DNA of 64,000 nucleotides from Nitrospina sp. (lineage in GTDB: Bacteria; Nitrospinota; Nitrospinia; Nitrospinales; JACRGP01): assembly GCA_024648695.1 (NCBI GenBank), contig JACAVV010000012.1:50100-114099 (forward strand), in the 5' to 3' direction. Below, piece after piece: positions 54,725-63,449 of the stretch; the first letter of the stretch is position 1; every line of letters begins with the position of its first letter. Position numbers and translations under genes: made by a program. A model generated the notes under the pieces. That model had not been told where the DNA came from and made no database searches. It saw only the letters and a list, made by a program, of their open reading frames with translations.

Positions 54725-55621
54725 TCAACTCGTTTTGGTGTTTGATTCTAAAAAACTATTAATTGTTTTTTCCAGAATCGGACTAACAAGAGATTTGGCT
54801 TTCATCATGGCCCACATGTCCGAATTAATTCCCGGCAGTTCTCCCAGCTTATATACTTTTTTTGAAGAAATAGACTCATGGACTGTATTTTGTGGAAGGA
54901 TAGCAACGCAAAAATTTTTCTCCACTGCCAATCGAAGCAAAATCACATCATCCGCTTCGCCTATGATTTGCGGCACGATTTGATTTCTTTCCAGATAATC
55001 ATCGATTTCCAATCTCAGGTTACTGTGCTCGGTCAACCGGATCATAGGTTGTCCTGAGAGGGATTGAGGAAACCCTTTTTTTAGTTTGATAAAATCCTTC
55101 CCACCAACGGCGACAATTTTCCTGGGTTTCAATTTGAGGCTTTTTATTTTTCCTTTTTTAACGAGAGCCGGCCGATCACTCAGGATAATATCGAGATTAT
55201 TGTTTTCGAGAAAATAGATGAAATTATCAAGGGATCCTTCCGATACTTTAATGAGGATGGAGCGGTCCCTTAAAAGCGGCAAAATAAAATCATGAATGTG
55301 GCTTTTGGAAAGTGATGGCAGAACCCCGATTCGAACCAGGGTTTGTTTATTAGGGCTGGATTGCTTGACTGCCTTGACCATCTCTTCACTTTGAGAAAAA
55401 ATCCGGTTTGAATAATCGAAAACCATGTGCCCAATATCGTTCAAAACTAACTGACGCGTCTTCCTGTCAAAAAGCTTTTTCCCAAAAAACTCCTCCAAAA
55501 ACCTCAATTGCCCGCTAAGCCCGGAAGCAGTCAGATGAAGTTTTTTGCTGGCCTTCTTGATAGATCCTTCCTTGGCAATAATCCAGAAATAATAAAGCTG
55601 ATTAAAATTTAGGCGTGCCAC
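54725..55621 (-). CDS. LysR-family transcriptional regulator (NhaR-like)
   Basis: 298 residues. An N-terminal winged helix-turn-helix (LNFNQLYYFWIIAKEGSIKKASKKLHLTASGLSGQLRFLEEFFGKKLFDR) is followed by a linker helix and a periplasmic-binding-like effector domain. The opening is very close to the NhaR branch, whose members respond to sodium or act in polysaccharide control. It is convergent with purF and divergent from 55790; the target may be the divergent gene. The effector is unknown. Confidence 0.93.
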   Translation of the reverse strand: MARLNFNQLYYFWIIAKEGSIKKASKKLHLTASGLSGQLRFLEEFFGKKLFDRKTRQLVLNDIGHMVFDYSNRIFSQSEEMVKAVKQSSPNKQTLVRIGVLPSLSKSHIHDFILPLLRDRSILIKVSEGSLDNFIYFLENNNLDIILSDRPALVKKGKIKSLKLKPRKIVAVGGKDFIKLKKGFPQSLSGQPMIRLTEHSNLRLEIDDYLERNQIVPQIIGEADDVILLRLAVEKNFCVAILPQNTVHESISSKKVYKLGELPGINSDMWAMMKAKSLVSPILEKTINSFLESNTKTS

Positions 55622-55789
55622 ACTATCCTCCGCATCTTATGCCTTTGCAATCTGAAGCATAAATTTATAGTTCCATTTTATTTAATGTTAAACCCAAATA
55701 ATATCAAGTTTAAATGATACTCAAGTTTCTTTAGACTGTATATCAAATTAGAGTTGCATGATTAATAAAGATTTAGCTAAGGAACTCGT

Positions 55790-56278
55790 TTGCTTTTAAC
55801 CTTATTAAACGAAATAACCTCAAAGGGAACCTTTCTTGAAAAGGATTCCAGGATGTCGGCTGTAAAAAATGCCCTGGATCCAGATCAATTCGAATCGGAA
55901 TTAACGTCATTAGCGGCAGAAACCACAATAATCCTGGCCAAACAAATTATCGATGTGCGCCCGGAAAATCCAGAAACCCTTGAAAACGATTTGAGAGATT
56001 TTTTTCCTTTGGGTTACCTGACTGGATTTATTTTGCAAATTTTAAACTGGTCGGAGATTAAAGGAACCAAAGAAAGAACAGCCTTTTTAGAACTATCCAG
56101 TCAATTTATTTTTGGTAAAACCGCCGAGGATGTATCCCATAGGATTTTTGATCAATTAGTATCTCAAGAAAAACCTTTTCAAAAGGGAATCGAATCAGGA
56201 GGGATGGAAGCCCAAAATTTTCTTGACTCAAACGAAGAACCCAGGGGATTGAAAAACTACCTTGTCACCAAGATTTAA
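55790..56278 (+). CDS. Hypothetical protein
   Basis: 162 residues from a TTG at 55790 that has AAGGA at proper spacing; the first ATG (55853) lacks one. The sequence is polar, largely helical, with no signal peptide or TM helix. I do not recognise a family. It is divergent from the LysR gene and lies 27 bases upstream of the SH3 gene, so it may be cotranscribed with it and may be a LysR target. Confidence 0.6.
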   Translation: MLLTLLNEITSKGTFLEKDSRMSAVKNALDPDQFESELTSLAAETTIILAKQIIDVRPENPETLENDLRDFFPLGYLTGFILQILNWSEIKGTKERTAFLELSSQFIFGKTAEDVSHRIFDQLVSQEKPFQKGIESGGMEAQNFLDSNEEPRGLKNYLVTKI

Positions 56279-56305
56279 CAATCCGATTAAACAAAAACCG
56301 GCTAA

Positions 56306-56761
56306 ATGATAGTTCCGCGTTATATCAGTAAAAGCATCTGGTTGTTAATGTTTCTTTGGGTGTTTGTGCAAGAGGCAAATGCACTTTGTGTAAAAGCCCC
56401 AAAGGCAAACCTTCGTAGCGGACCGGGCACCAAATATCAAAAGCTGTGGCAAGTCTTTAAGTACATGCCCTTCAAGCGATTAAAGCGAAAGGGAAACTGG
56501 ATACAAGTCAAGGATGTCGATGGGGACCGATACTGGATTTACAAGGGGTTGGTAACCAGTTCTTACAAATGTGCAGTGGTAAAAAAGGAAAAGGTCAATT
56601 TGCGCAAGGGTCCCGGCACTAATTATAAGGTGGTCTCCTGGAGCCCCGTATCAAAATATTTTTCAATGAAGGTAGTGAGAACAAAAGGAAACTGGGTCAA
56701 GATCGTAGATTCGGTTGGGGATAAAGCCTGGGTTTATCGGCCCCTGATATGGATTCAATGA
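56306..56761 (+). CDS. Exported bacterial SH3-domain protein
   Basis: 151 residues with a signal peptide (about 1-26; cleavage near VQEANA). Two SH3_3 domains follow: residues about 27-85 (KAPKANLRSGPGTKYQKLWQVFKYMPFKRLKRKGNWIQVKDVDG) and about 90-150 (VVKKEKVNLRKGPGTNYKVVSW). Both have the typical LRxGPGT motif and W-x-x-V strands. SH3_3 domains bind cell-wall or protein ligands in the periplasm. Adjacent to a multihaem cytochrome gene. Confidence 0.92.
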   Translation: MIVPRYISKSIWLLMFLWVFVQEANALCVKAPKANLRSGPGTKYQKLWQVFKYMPFKRLKRKGNWIQVKDVDGDRYWIYKGLVTSSYKCAVVKKEKVNLRKGPGTNYKVVSWSPVSKYFSMKVVRTKGNWVKIVDSVGDKAWVYRPLIWIQ

Positions 56762-56823
56762 TTTCCTCAAACCACCCTTTCCGGATTTAAACCCTGTTTC
56801 ATTTTTTGAGAAAGGCGGTTTTA

Positions 56824-57735
56824 ATGTTTAAAACTTTAAACAAAGGCTTCTTAATATTGTTTCTATCATTATTTACATTTTTGATAGTAGAAGAAGATTC
56901 CTGGGCCAGAAAGAAAAAACCCAACAACTATAAGACTAAATATGTAGGAGCGGTAAAATGTAATGGGAGTTGTCACGATCCCTATTACCTAGCCTGGAAA
57001 AATTCTCCTCATGGCGGAACCTATAACCTATTAAAACCCGGAGTCCGGGAAGAAGCCAAAAAACGGGTCAAGCTGGATCCGCAAAAGGACTACACGACCT
57101 CTCCCCAGTGTTTGCGCTGTCATACCACGGGTTATCGACAAAAAGGCGGGTTCAAACCGGCCAACTCCAAAAAGCCATCCAAGATCGATCCCGAGGAGCC
57201 GAATAAGGAGCAGGTAGGATGTGAAATGTGCCATTCCGTTGCGGGTGGTTCCGAAATGCGTAAGGTGATGAAAAACACCAAAGGAGATTTTTCCAAAGCG
57301 GATTCTGAAAAATATGGCCAGCGTTGGGATTATGCCAATGTTTGTACCCGTTGTCACACGCATAAAAACACGCCGTTTCAACCTTCCGTTCACGACAAAT
57401 ACAAGTTTAATTTTGAGGAACGCAAGAAAAAGGTCCACCAAATCGATAAATACTGGTCAGAGGATAACCAGGACCAGAAACTCGAAAATAAAGACAAGCG
57501 TGCCAAGGAGGTAGCTCAGTCTGAAAAAACTCCTTTGGTGATCGAACATTGGAAAGTGAAGCAAAAGAAAAAAGGGCCCAAGCTTTACTTTAAAAGAAGC
57601 TCAAAACCCTTTAACAAAGTACGTTACAAGGAACGGAAAAAATTCAAAAAAGAGCATGGAAAAAAATATAAAAAATCCAAGGAATGGAAACAGTTTCTTG
57701 CTGAAAGGGAGTGGTTTAACTATAAGAAAGAATAA
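56824..57735 (+). CDS. Multihaem cytochrome c, c554-like, with Lys-rich tail
   Basis: 303 residues from ATG 56824, with AAAGG upstream. An N-terminal export signal or anchor (FLILFLSLFTFLIV) is followed by a cytochrome c region. Three canonical CXXCH haem sites (CLRCH, CEMCH, CTRCH) are present. The first candidate site reads CNGSCH, with three residues between the Cys (CX3CH). The last 130 residues are very basic, Lys/Glu-rich, without further haem sites. The family occurs in nitrogen-cycling bacteria. Periplasmic. Confidence 0.88.
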   Translation: MFKTLNKGFLILFLSLFTFLIVEEDSWARKKKPNNYKTKYVGAVKCNGSCHDPYYLAWKNSPHGGTYNLLKPGVREEAKKRVKLDPQKDYTTSPQCLRCHTTGYRQKGGFKPANSKKPSKIDPEEPNKEQVGCEMCHSVAGGSEMRKVMKNTKGDFSKADSEKYGQRWDYANVCTRCHTHKNTPFQPSVHDKYKFNFEERKKKVHQIDKYWSEDNQDQKLENKDKRAKEVAQSEKTPLVIEHWKVKQKKKGPKLYFKRSSKPFNKVRYKERKKFKKEHGKKYKKSKEWKQFLAEREWFNYKKE

Positions 57736-57782
57736 CTCTCCGCAAAGGTTTTAACTGTTTTCTTCAAAAAGGATTTTATTTA

Positions 57783-57813
57783 TAAGGACCACCTGTTTGG
57801 TGGTCCTTTTTTG
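57783..57813 (+). terminator. Rho-independent terminator
   Basis: A perfect 10-bp stem (AAGGACCACC with GGTGGTCCTT), 5-base loop and T-run. It lies about 50 bases after the cytochrome stop. Confidence 0.93.
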
Positions 57814-57841
57814 TTTGATTAAACGAAACGTCAAGCCTGAC

Positions 57842-58150
57842 TTAAAAAAAGCTACGGGAGATTTCCACAATCATCAATTTAGCCAGAAACCACAAAGCCA
57901 ATCCCACAGCCAATCCGGTTTGAATGGCCATCGCCATTAATGGCTGCTTGCTTTTTTTAGCATTCCAAAGCATTGCCCCACCCCAAACACCAAAGCAAAA
58001 ACTAAGAACGACTGGCAGTAAAAGGACCGGAGCGGCGGCCCATTGCCCCCAACCCTCGAATGAATTGACGTAAATCCTTAAAACAACAAATAACCCCAGG
58101 GGCAAGAGGCATAGGTATTTAAAAACTCTCCGTCCCCCTTTGTCCTTCAT
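57842..58150 (-). CDS. Small hypothetical membrane protein
   Basis: 102 residues with three predicted TM helices (about 9-30, 36-60 and 74-95). A basic N-terminus (MKDKGGRRVFK) suggests a cytoplasmic start. No family is recognised. Its ATG overlaps the stop of the YhaN-like gene (ATGA), so it is translationally coupled to it. It may anchor or assist the ATPase complex, but this is only positional. Confidence 0.75.
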   Translation of the reverse strand: MKDKGGRRVFKYLCLLPLGLFVVLRIYVNSFEGWGQWAAAPVLLLPVVLSFCFGVWGGAMLWNAKKSKQPLMAMAIQTGLAVGLALWFLAKLMIVEISRSFF

Positions 58151-60849
58151 ACCGATATCACTTTCGCGCCAATGGCCTCATAATCTTCTAAAGCATGCTG
58201 ATGGCAGGAGAGGATAATCACCTGACGGCTTTTAGCAAAGTCCGCTAAAACTTGCAGAGTTTTTTCGCGACGCTCATCATCAAAATTAACGAACAAGTCA
58301 TCCATAATTACGGGAAGGGGCTCACTGCTTTTTTCATATTCCTCAATGAATCCCAAACGCATGGCAAGATAAAGTTGCTCGCGGGTTCCTCGGCTCAACT
58401 GAGTGGATGTTTTGGATAAGCCGCTTCCGGTTTCAAAGGCAAAAATATCATCTGAATCAAAAAGCTTTTGCAACCGTTCATACTTTCCGCCTGTGATGCT
58501 CGAAAATACCTTTTCCGCCGAGCGGATCACTCCCGGTTGCCGCTCTTCTTCATATTTGCGCTTGGCTTTTTGCAATTGGTACAACGCGATTTGAGTGACC
58601 GCCCATTCTTTCGACACGAATTGTAAATCCTGCTTGCAGGATTCCAATTGCATTCGTTTCGATGCCAGGTCGTCGCTGGTCGCGAGACGGTGGATTTTGT
58701 TTTGAAGTTCCCCGATCTGCCGGTTGATCGTATCTCTTTCCTCCTGCAACAAATCCAGGCTTTCTTTCAATTGCTTCAGTTCCTGCTTGCATTGCTCGGG
58801 AGTGGTTGCTTTCAGATCTTTTATAAAGGTATCAAAACCCGCATCGCTTCCCACCCGGGATTGGATGTGGGTGTTTTGGTCTTCGATGTATTCTTTCAGT
58901 TTTTGCCTTTCCTCCCAAATAGGAAACTTGCGTTCGAAGTCCACCTCGTCCTTCAAACCAAGGTCCTGCAACCATTGCTTTTGCTGATCTCGTTGAGATT
59001 TCAACTCCTTATTCAGTTGATCCAAGCGACTCTTCAATTCCTGCAAACGTTTTTGAAGCAGTTTATCTTGCTCAAAACTTTTTTGAGATTCCCTGAATGC
59101 AATCTCAATTACCCTGATTGTTTTCAGCAAATCATTTGGCAAGCTTGAAAGATTCAGTACCCTAAAAACATTTTCCACAACATTGTTGATTTCGTCCAGC
59201 CAAAGCCTCATTTCGTTCCGGCGTTTTTCCTTAAGGTTTTTATCAGCAACGAGAGATTGCAAGGCCATAAAATCAGTTACAAATTCGCGGCATTGCCTGG
59301 GAGTCAGGATCCGTGGAATGCCCTTTTTTCGGATCCAGTCTTCCCAATCGGCATGAACCTTTTCCTGCTCTTGAACGCACCGCTCCAGTTGTGCTTTTAA
59401 ATGCTTTTCCAAAGCGTCCGGTTCGCCATCGGCTTTATGGCGAAAAAAAAGCAGGGACACCAACCCCAGAAAAATCAGGCTTCCCGCCAAGCCCATCAGA
59501 AGGGGATTGACAAATTCCCAACCCAGTCCAATCCCTGCCAGCCCCAACAGAGTAAGGACAGAAATCATCCAAACGGGTACGGTCGGCTTTCCAGCAACAT
59601 TTCTTGCCCATTGCTCGCGGTAATCATCCAGGCGTGCTTTGGACAGAGTCTGGTTTTCACGGGCTCGGCCCTGAATCTCTTCGGCGCTTTCAATTGCCGC
59701 CTTGTCTGCAGAGGAAAGATTTATAGAATCGATGCCTGCATCACCCTCTTCCAATCCTAATAGTGAGGCTTTCAATTGGACCTCTTCCTTGACCCTCAAT
59801 ATCTCATCATTTAACGCATCGCGTTCATTAAGGACCGTTTGAATTTGTCCCTCCTGATGGAACAAGTTTTCAACACAAGCTTCCAGATCAAGCAAATCGG
59901 CGTTCCAGTGCAGGTTCTCCATATCAACCTCAACCTGCCGGAGGTTCTTCTCTTCTTCCCGAATTTGTTTGTTCAATCGGTCCAGTTCGATTTTAAATCG
60001 AGTGGAGGTTTCCGAATCCTTTGCAGAAAACTCGGGAACGGTATCGAGTGATGCCAGCCGGGACTCCGCATCAACCCGATTCAGGTAATTGGGAAACAAA
60101 TCATGACGCATATCCCAAAGGGCTTTTTCGTTTTCCAGGCCCTTACAGGTTTCGTTCATAACATTCAAGGTTTCCTTCAGCCTGTTTTTTTCATCATGAT
60201 AGGAATCGAACAACAATATCTCGTCCTGCAAATCGCCGATTTCTTTTTCCAGGGACTGAATTTCGGACAATAGCACGGCGGCCTTTTGTGCGCTTCTACC
60301 CCTGGGCAGGAACAAAGATTCCCCCAGCTTGCGAAATTTCGACTCCACCCCTGCAAGCGACACCGAACCCAGGCCCAACCCCGCCCCATACACGCGGTTG
60401 GTGGTTTCTTCATCATTCAGCGAGTTGATGTCTTGCAGTTCGTCGAGGGTGACAGCGAAGATATTCTCAAATATTGTTTTGGAGGCGAAACCCAAAAAAG
60501 GATCCAGGGATTTTTCACGTTTGGCTGAATCATTTTCATTCAAAGGAGTGATGGTAAGAGCCCCCCCTTTGGCTCCGTCTTTTCGGTGGACAGACAGCAA
60601 TTCGCCATTCCTCAATTGACAGATCAAACTGCCGCGACACACACCGCCAATACGGGGGTCGTACAGATTGTATTTGGAGCTTGATCGCTTGTTAGGAAAG
60701 CCAAACAGGATTCTGCGAATGAATTCCAACAAAGTGGTTTTGCCGGATTCGTTGGGACCGTACAACACGTTGACGCCAGTGGTTAACCCAGAGACCGTTT
60801 TACCATCGAGTGTTCCAAAGGCTTCTATTTGTAACTCTTTTAAGCGCAC
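58147..60849 (-). CDS. YhaN-like AAA/SbcC-type ATPase with central membrane segments
   Basis: 900 residues. The N-terminal Walker A is GPNESGKTTLLEFI (about residue 33); a long coiled coil follows, then two hydrophobic helices in the middle (about 400-470: VPVWMISVLTLLGLAGIGLGW and PLLMGLAGSLIFLGL), then more coiled coil. The signature SRGTREQLYLAMRLG and Walker B VIMDDLFVNFDD are at the C-terminus. The SbcC/Rad50 zinc hook is absent and replaced by the membrane segments, as in the YhaN group. It pairs with the metallophosphoesterase upstream (16 bases). Confidence 0.92.
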   Translation of the reverse strand: MRLKELQIEAFGTLDGKTVSGLTTGVNVLYGPNESGKTTLLEFIRRILFGFPNKRSSSKYNLYDPRIGGVCRGSLICQLRNGELLSVHRKDGAKGGALTITPLNENDSAKREKSLDPFLGFASKTIFENIFAVTLDELQDINSLNDEETTNRVYGAGLGLGSVSLAGVESKFRKLGESLFLPRGRSAQKAAVLLSEIQSLEKEIGDLQDEILLFDSYHDEKNRLKETLNVMNETCKGLENEKALWDMRHDLFPNYLNRVDAESRLASLDTVPEFSAKDSETSTRFKIELDRLNKQIREEEKNLRQVEVDMENLHWNADLLDLEACVENLFHQEGQIQTVLNERDALNDEILRVKEEVQLKASLLGLEEGDAGIDSINLSSADKAAIESAEEIQGRARENQTLSKARLDDYREQWARNVAGKPTVPVWMISVLTLLGLAGIGLGWEFVNPLLMGLAGSLIFLGLVSLLFFRHKADGEPDALEKHLKAQLERCVQEQEKVHADWEDWIRKKGIPRILTPRQCREFVTDFMALQSLVADKNLKEKRRNEMRLWLDEINNVVENVFRVLNLSSLPNDLLKTIRVIEIAFRESQKSFEQDKLLQKRLQELKSRLDQLNKELKSQRDQQKQWLQDLGLKDEVDFERKFPIWEERQKLKEYIEDQNTHIQSRVGSDAGFDTFIKDLKATTPEQCKQELKQLKESLDLLQEERDTINRQIGELQNKIHRLATSDDLASKRMQLESCKQDLQFVSKEWAVTQIALYQLQKAKRKYEEERQPGVIRSAEKVFSSITGGKYERLQKLFDSDDIFAFETGSGLSKTSTQLSRGTREQLYLAMRLGFIEEYEKSSEPLPVIMDDLFVNFDDERREKTLQVLADFAKSRQVIILSCHQHALEDYEAIGAKVISV

Positions 60850-60865
60850 GAGAATTAAAGAAACT

Positions 60866-62125
60866 TTAAGGTGAGTCCTGTTCCAGCAGATGGTCCAGGG
60901 TTAAGTCGCGGGCCTTTGCCACAAGGTCGCGCAGGTCTTCCTTTGAAAGAGACGATACATACTCCTTGCCGCGCCAATCCTGAAACATTGACCGGAGGGG
61001 ACTTTCCAGTTCCTCCAACCGCTCCGGGGTTTCAAGTTCATCATAGACACTCAATACATCTGCTGTGAAATCGTGACCTTGTTTCAGGGATTCCAGGTCA
61101 TGTGGTCCAGCGGTTTCATCCAGGAGTAGTATCCATACCTTGATAGAGTCCGCTTTCAACCGACCTTCCAGTTCAGAATTTAAGTCATGCAGATTGTTTC
61201 CTTTTTGCAATTCGGCATGAACAGAGGTTCGCCCCATTAAAGTCAACTCGATAACAGCCGACCGGTTTTCCGCTACTGCCAGTAAATCCATCACCTTGTT
61301 CTGGCATTCCTGAACCACCTCTTCGATAGTGTTCACGCTGGCAATATCCAGTTGCTCCCGAAAATAGCGCAAGGAATCCGTTGCCTCAAACTGTATTTCC
61401 GGGGCCTGGTTTGCCTTTAACGTGACCAGGCAACACCCCTTCTCACCGGTCTCTCGACGATTCTTCGCCTGCGTGTTGCCGGAATAAACGATCGCGGGAT
61501 TGCGATCTCGAAGGATCTTGTGCCGATGGATATGGCCGAGCGCCCAATAATCCATTCCCTGCCCACATAGGTCTGCCAAATCGCACGGCGCGTAATTATC
61601 GTGTTCCGGTTCGTTACCAACCTGGCAATGCAACACCGAAACGCCGAATTCAGGATAATCATTTTTTGGAAACCGCACAGCCAGGTTTTCCCGGACCTCT
61701 CTAGTGGGAAAACTTATGCCATAAATTCGGGCCAGGGTCTTTCCATTTTTCTTTACCGAAATAGATTCTACATCAGGCCCGAACAGATGCACCCCTTCGG
61801 GCCATTGGATGGAGTGCGACCAGGTATCTGCCGGATCGTGGTTGCCCAAAGCGATGAAAGCCGGAATACCGGCGGAGGAAAGTTTTGCCAGGGAATCGCG
61901 AAACTTGAACTGGGCGTGCAGACTTTTTTCAGCCCCATCAAACACGTCTCCTGCCACTATCACCGCGTCCACTTTTTCCCTGAGAGCCAGGGCGACCACG
62001 TTTTCGAAGGCTTGTTGGGTAGATTGACGCAGGCATCCTCCCAGTTCGGGGTCTTTGAGCGACAGACCGACAAACGGACTGTCTATGTGTAAATCCGAGC
62101 AGTGAATGAATCGAAAACTATTCAA
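60866..62125 (-). CDS. YhaO-like (SbcD/Mre11) metallophosphoesterase
   Basis: 419 residues. Calcineurin-type phosphoesterase motifs: CSDLHIDSPF (D-x-H), VIVAGDVFDGAE (G-D-x-F-D), ALGNHDPADTW (G-N-H-D), LHCQVGN and ALGHIHRHKIL (G-H-x-H). The C-terminal 130 residues are helical and are the likely ATPase-binding part. It is a nuclease-type partner of YhaN-like ATPase, forming an SbcCD/Mre11-Rad50-like complex at the membrane. Cytoplasmic. Confidence 0.93.
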   Translation of the reverse strand: MNSFRFIHCSDLHIDSPFVGLSLKDPELGGCLRQSTQQAFENVVALALREKVDAVIVAGDVFDGAEKSLHAQFKFRDSLAKLSSAGIPAFIALGNHDPADTWSHSIQWPEGVHLFGPDVESISVKKNGKTLARIYGISFPTREVRENLAVRFPKNDYPEFGVSVLHCQVGNEPEHDNYAPCDLADLCGQGMDYWALGHIHRHKILRDRNPAIVYSGNTQAKNRRETGEKGCCLVTLKANQAPEIQFEATDSLRYFREQLDIASVNTIEEVVQECQNKVMDLLAVAENRSAVIELTLMGRTSVHAELQKGNNLHDLNSELEGRLKADSIKVWILLLDETAGPHDLESLKQGHDFTADVLSVYDELETPERLEELESPLRSMFQDWRGKEYVSSLSKEDLRDLVAKARDLTLDHLLEQDSP

Positions 62126-62163
62126 GAATCGACCCTCAAGAAAGTTTTAGAGAACGGCTTGTC

Positions 62164-63279
62164 TCATTTGCTGAGAATCTGGAGAATTTGTGGTCCCCAT
62201 TTGGCCCAATCCAAACGCTCTTCGGAAATGTACACCAGGCGATCTGAGGCCAACAATTCAATCTTGTTTTTGGGTTTTAAAATGAGTTCGTTTTCCGCTT
62301 GCCGTTTGATTCCAACCAAAGTTGCGGGGATATCCAATTGCAAAATGGCAATTTTTAACTGGCCCAGAGTCATTGGCACAGATTTTGGGTTCCATTCCCG
62401 AACCAGGGATCGGCTGATATAAAACTGAGTCCCCCCGGAATTGGAAGTCAATTCACTATACACTTTAAAAATTCCCTGGCTTTCCAGTTCCTGAACCAGT
62501 AGCCCCATCTGTAAATCGGTGGCACTGATTCCGCCATCAATGTGAAACAGGTTCAGGTTGTTCATAGTTTCTGAGCGTGTGCAGGAAATAACTGTGATTA
62601 CCCTATTCCAGTTCCTTTCAATAAGGGCCGCGGTTAAGGTATTTGTGTCGTCAACTCCCGGATCCAAATTTGATGCCAGGAGAAGACAGGCTTTTGCATG
62701 GGGAAGGTTAGCACGCTCCAAAGTTTCTAAAGCCGAAGGCAGTCCCATGATGAAACCGTCAATAGCGTCCGCAATCTGGTTCGGTATCTCGCGGTCGTTA
62801 TTGGGTAGATGCTGAGTGACGATCACCCGGGGCAGGTCTCTAAAATCCGGGCTGAAATCCAGTTCATGCAACAATTCCCTGATTTCTTCGTAGGAGGGGA
62901 CGTTGACGATGACCAGATGCCCCTCCCCATTGAAGGTTCCTTCCCCTTTCATTTTCCTTAGCCTCCTTTGCATGGCTTTTTCGACGATAATACCGGTGAA
63001 CACACCGAAGCACCCGATTCCAAACATGGAAGTCATCACGGTGACCAGGCGGCCCTGGAACGAATGTGCCGAAAAGTCGCCGTATCCTATGGTTGTCAGG
63101 GTGATGTAGGCCGTCCAGAGTCCATCCCAAAACGTAGCCCCCTCCTCGAACAAGGCGAAGACCATCGCGAAGACGAGGATCATACTGACGAGCATGGTTA
63201 ACAATACAAGAATATAGCGCCATTCGGGTTTAAGAATGGTTCGCCAGAACCGTTTTAAGAATTTGTATGGAAGTACCAT
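62164..63279 (-). CDS. Potassium channel with RCK (TrkA) domains
   Basis: 371 residues. Two TM helices (about 17-42 and 83-107) flank a pore loop with the selectivity filter TLTTIGYGDFS (about 60-72). A cytoplasmic RCK N domain follows: GHLVIVNVPSYEEI and ACLLLASNLDPGVDDTN. A TrkA-C-type domain (about 290-360) closes the protein. It may gate K+ flux in response to nucleotides or ions. It lies 38 bases upstream of the YhaO-like gene on the same strand. Confidence 0.94.
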   Translation of the reverse strand: MVLPYKFLKRFWRTILKPEWRYILVLLTMLVSMILVFAMVFALFEEGATFWDGLWTAYITLTTIGYGDFSAHSFQGRLVTVMTSMFGIGCFGVFTGIIVEKAMQRRLRKMKGEGTFNGEGHLVIVNVPSYEEIRELLHELDFSPDFRDLPRVIVTQHLPNNDREIPNQIADAIDGFIMGLPSALETLERANLPHAKACLLLASNLDPGVDDTNTLTAALIERNWNRVITVISCTRSETMNNLNLFHIDGGISATDLQMGLLVQELESQGIFKVYSELTSNSGGTQFYISRSLVREWNPKSVPMTLGQLKIAILQLDIPATLVGIKRQAENELILKPKNKIELLASDRLVYISEERLDWAKWGPQILQILSK

Positions 63280-63449
63280 TGTCGATTTTCCGAGAGCGTT
63301 CGCTTTTTCCGGAATATATCATCGTTTGTTTTGAGAGGAAAATCAATAAGCTTTCCAACGCTTCTCCCTCCAGGAGACTATTGACAGTTTCGTTCAAGTC
63401 CTATAGGGTATAAAAGATAGATTTTTTCAAAAATATCATTTGATTATTT

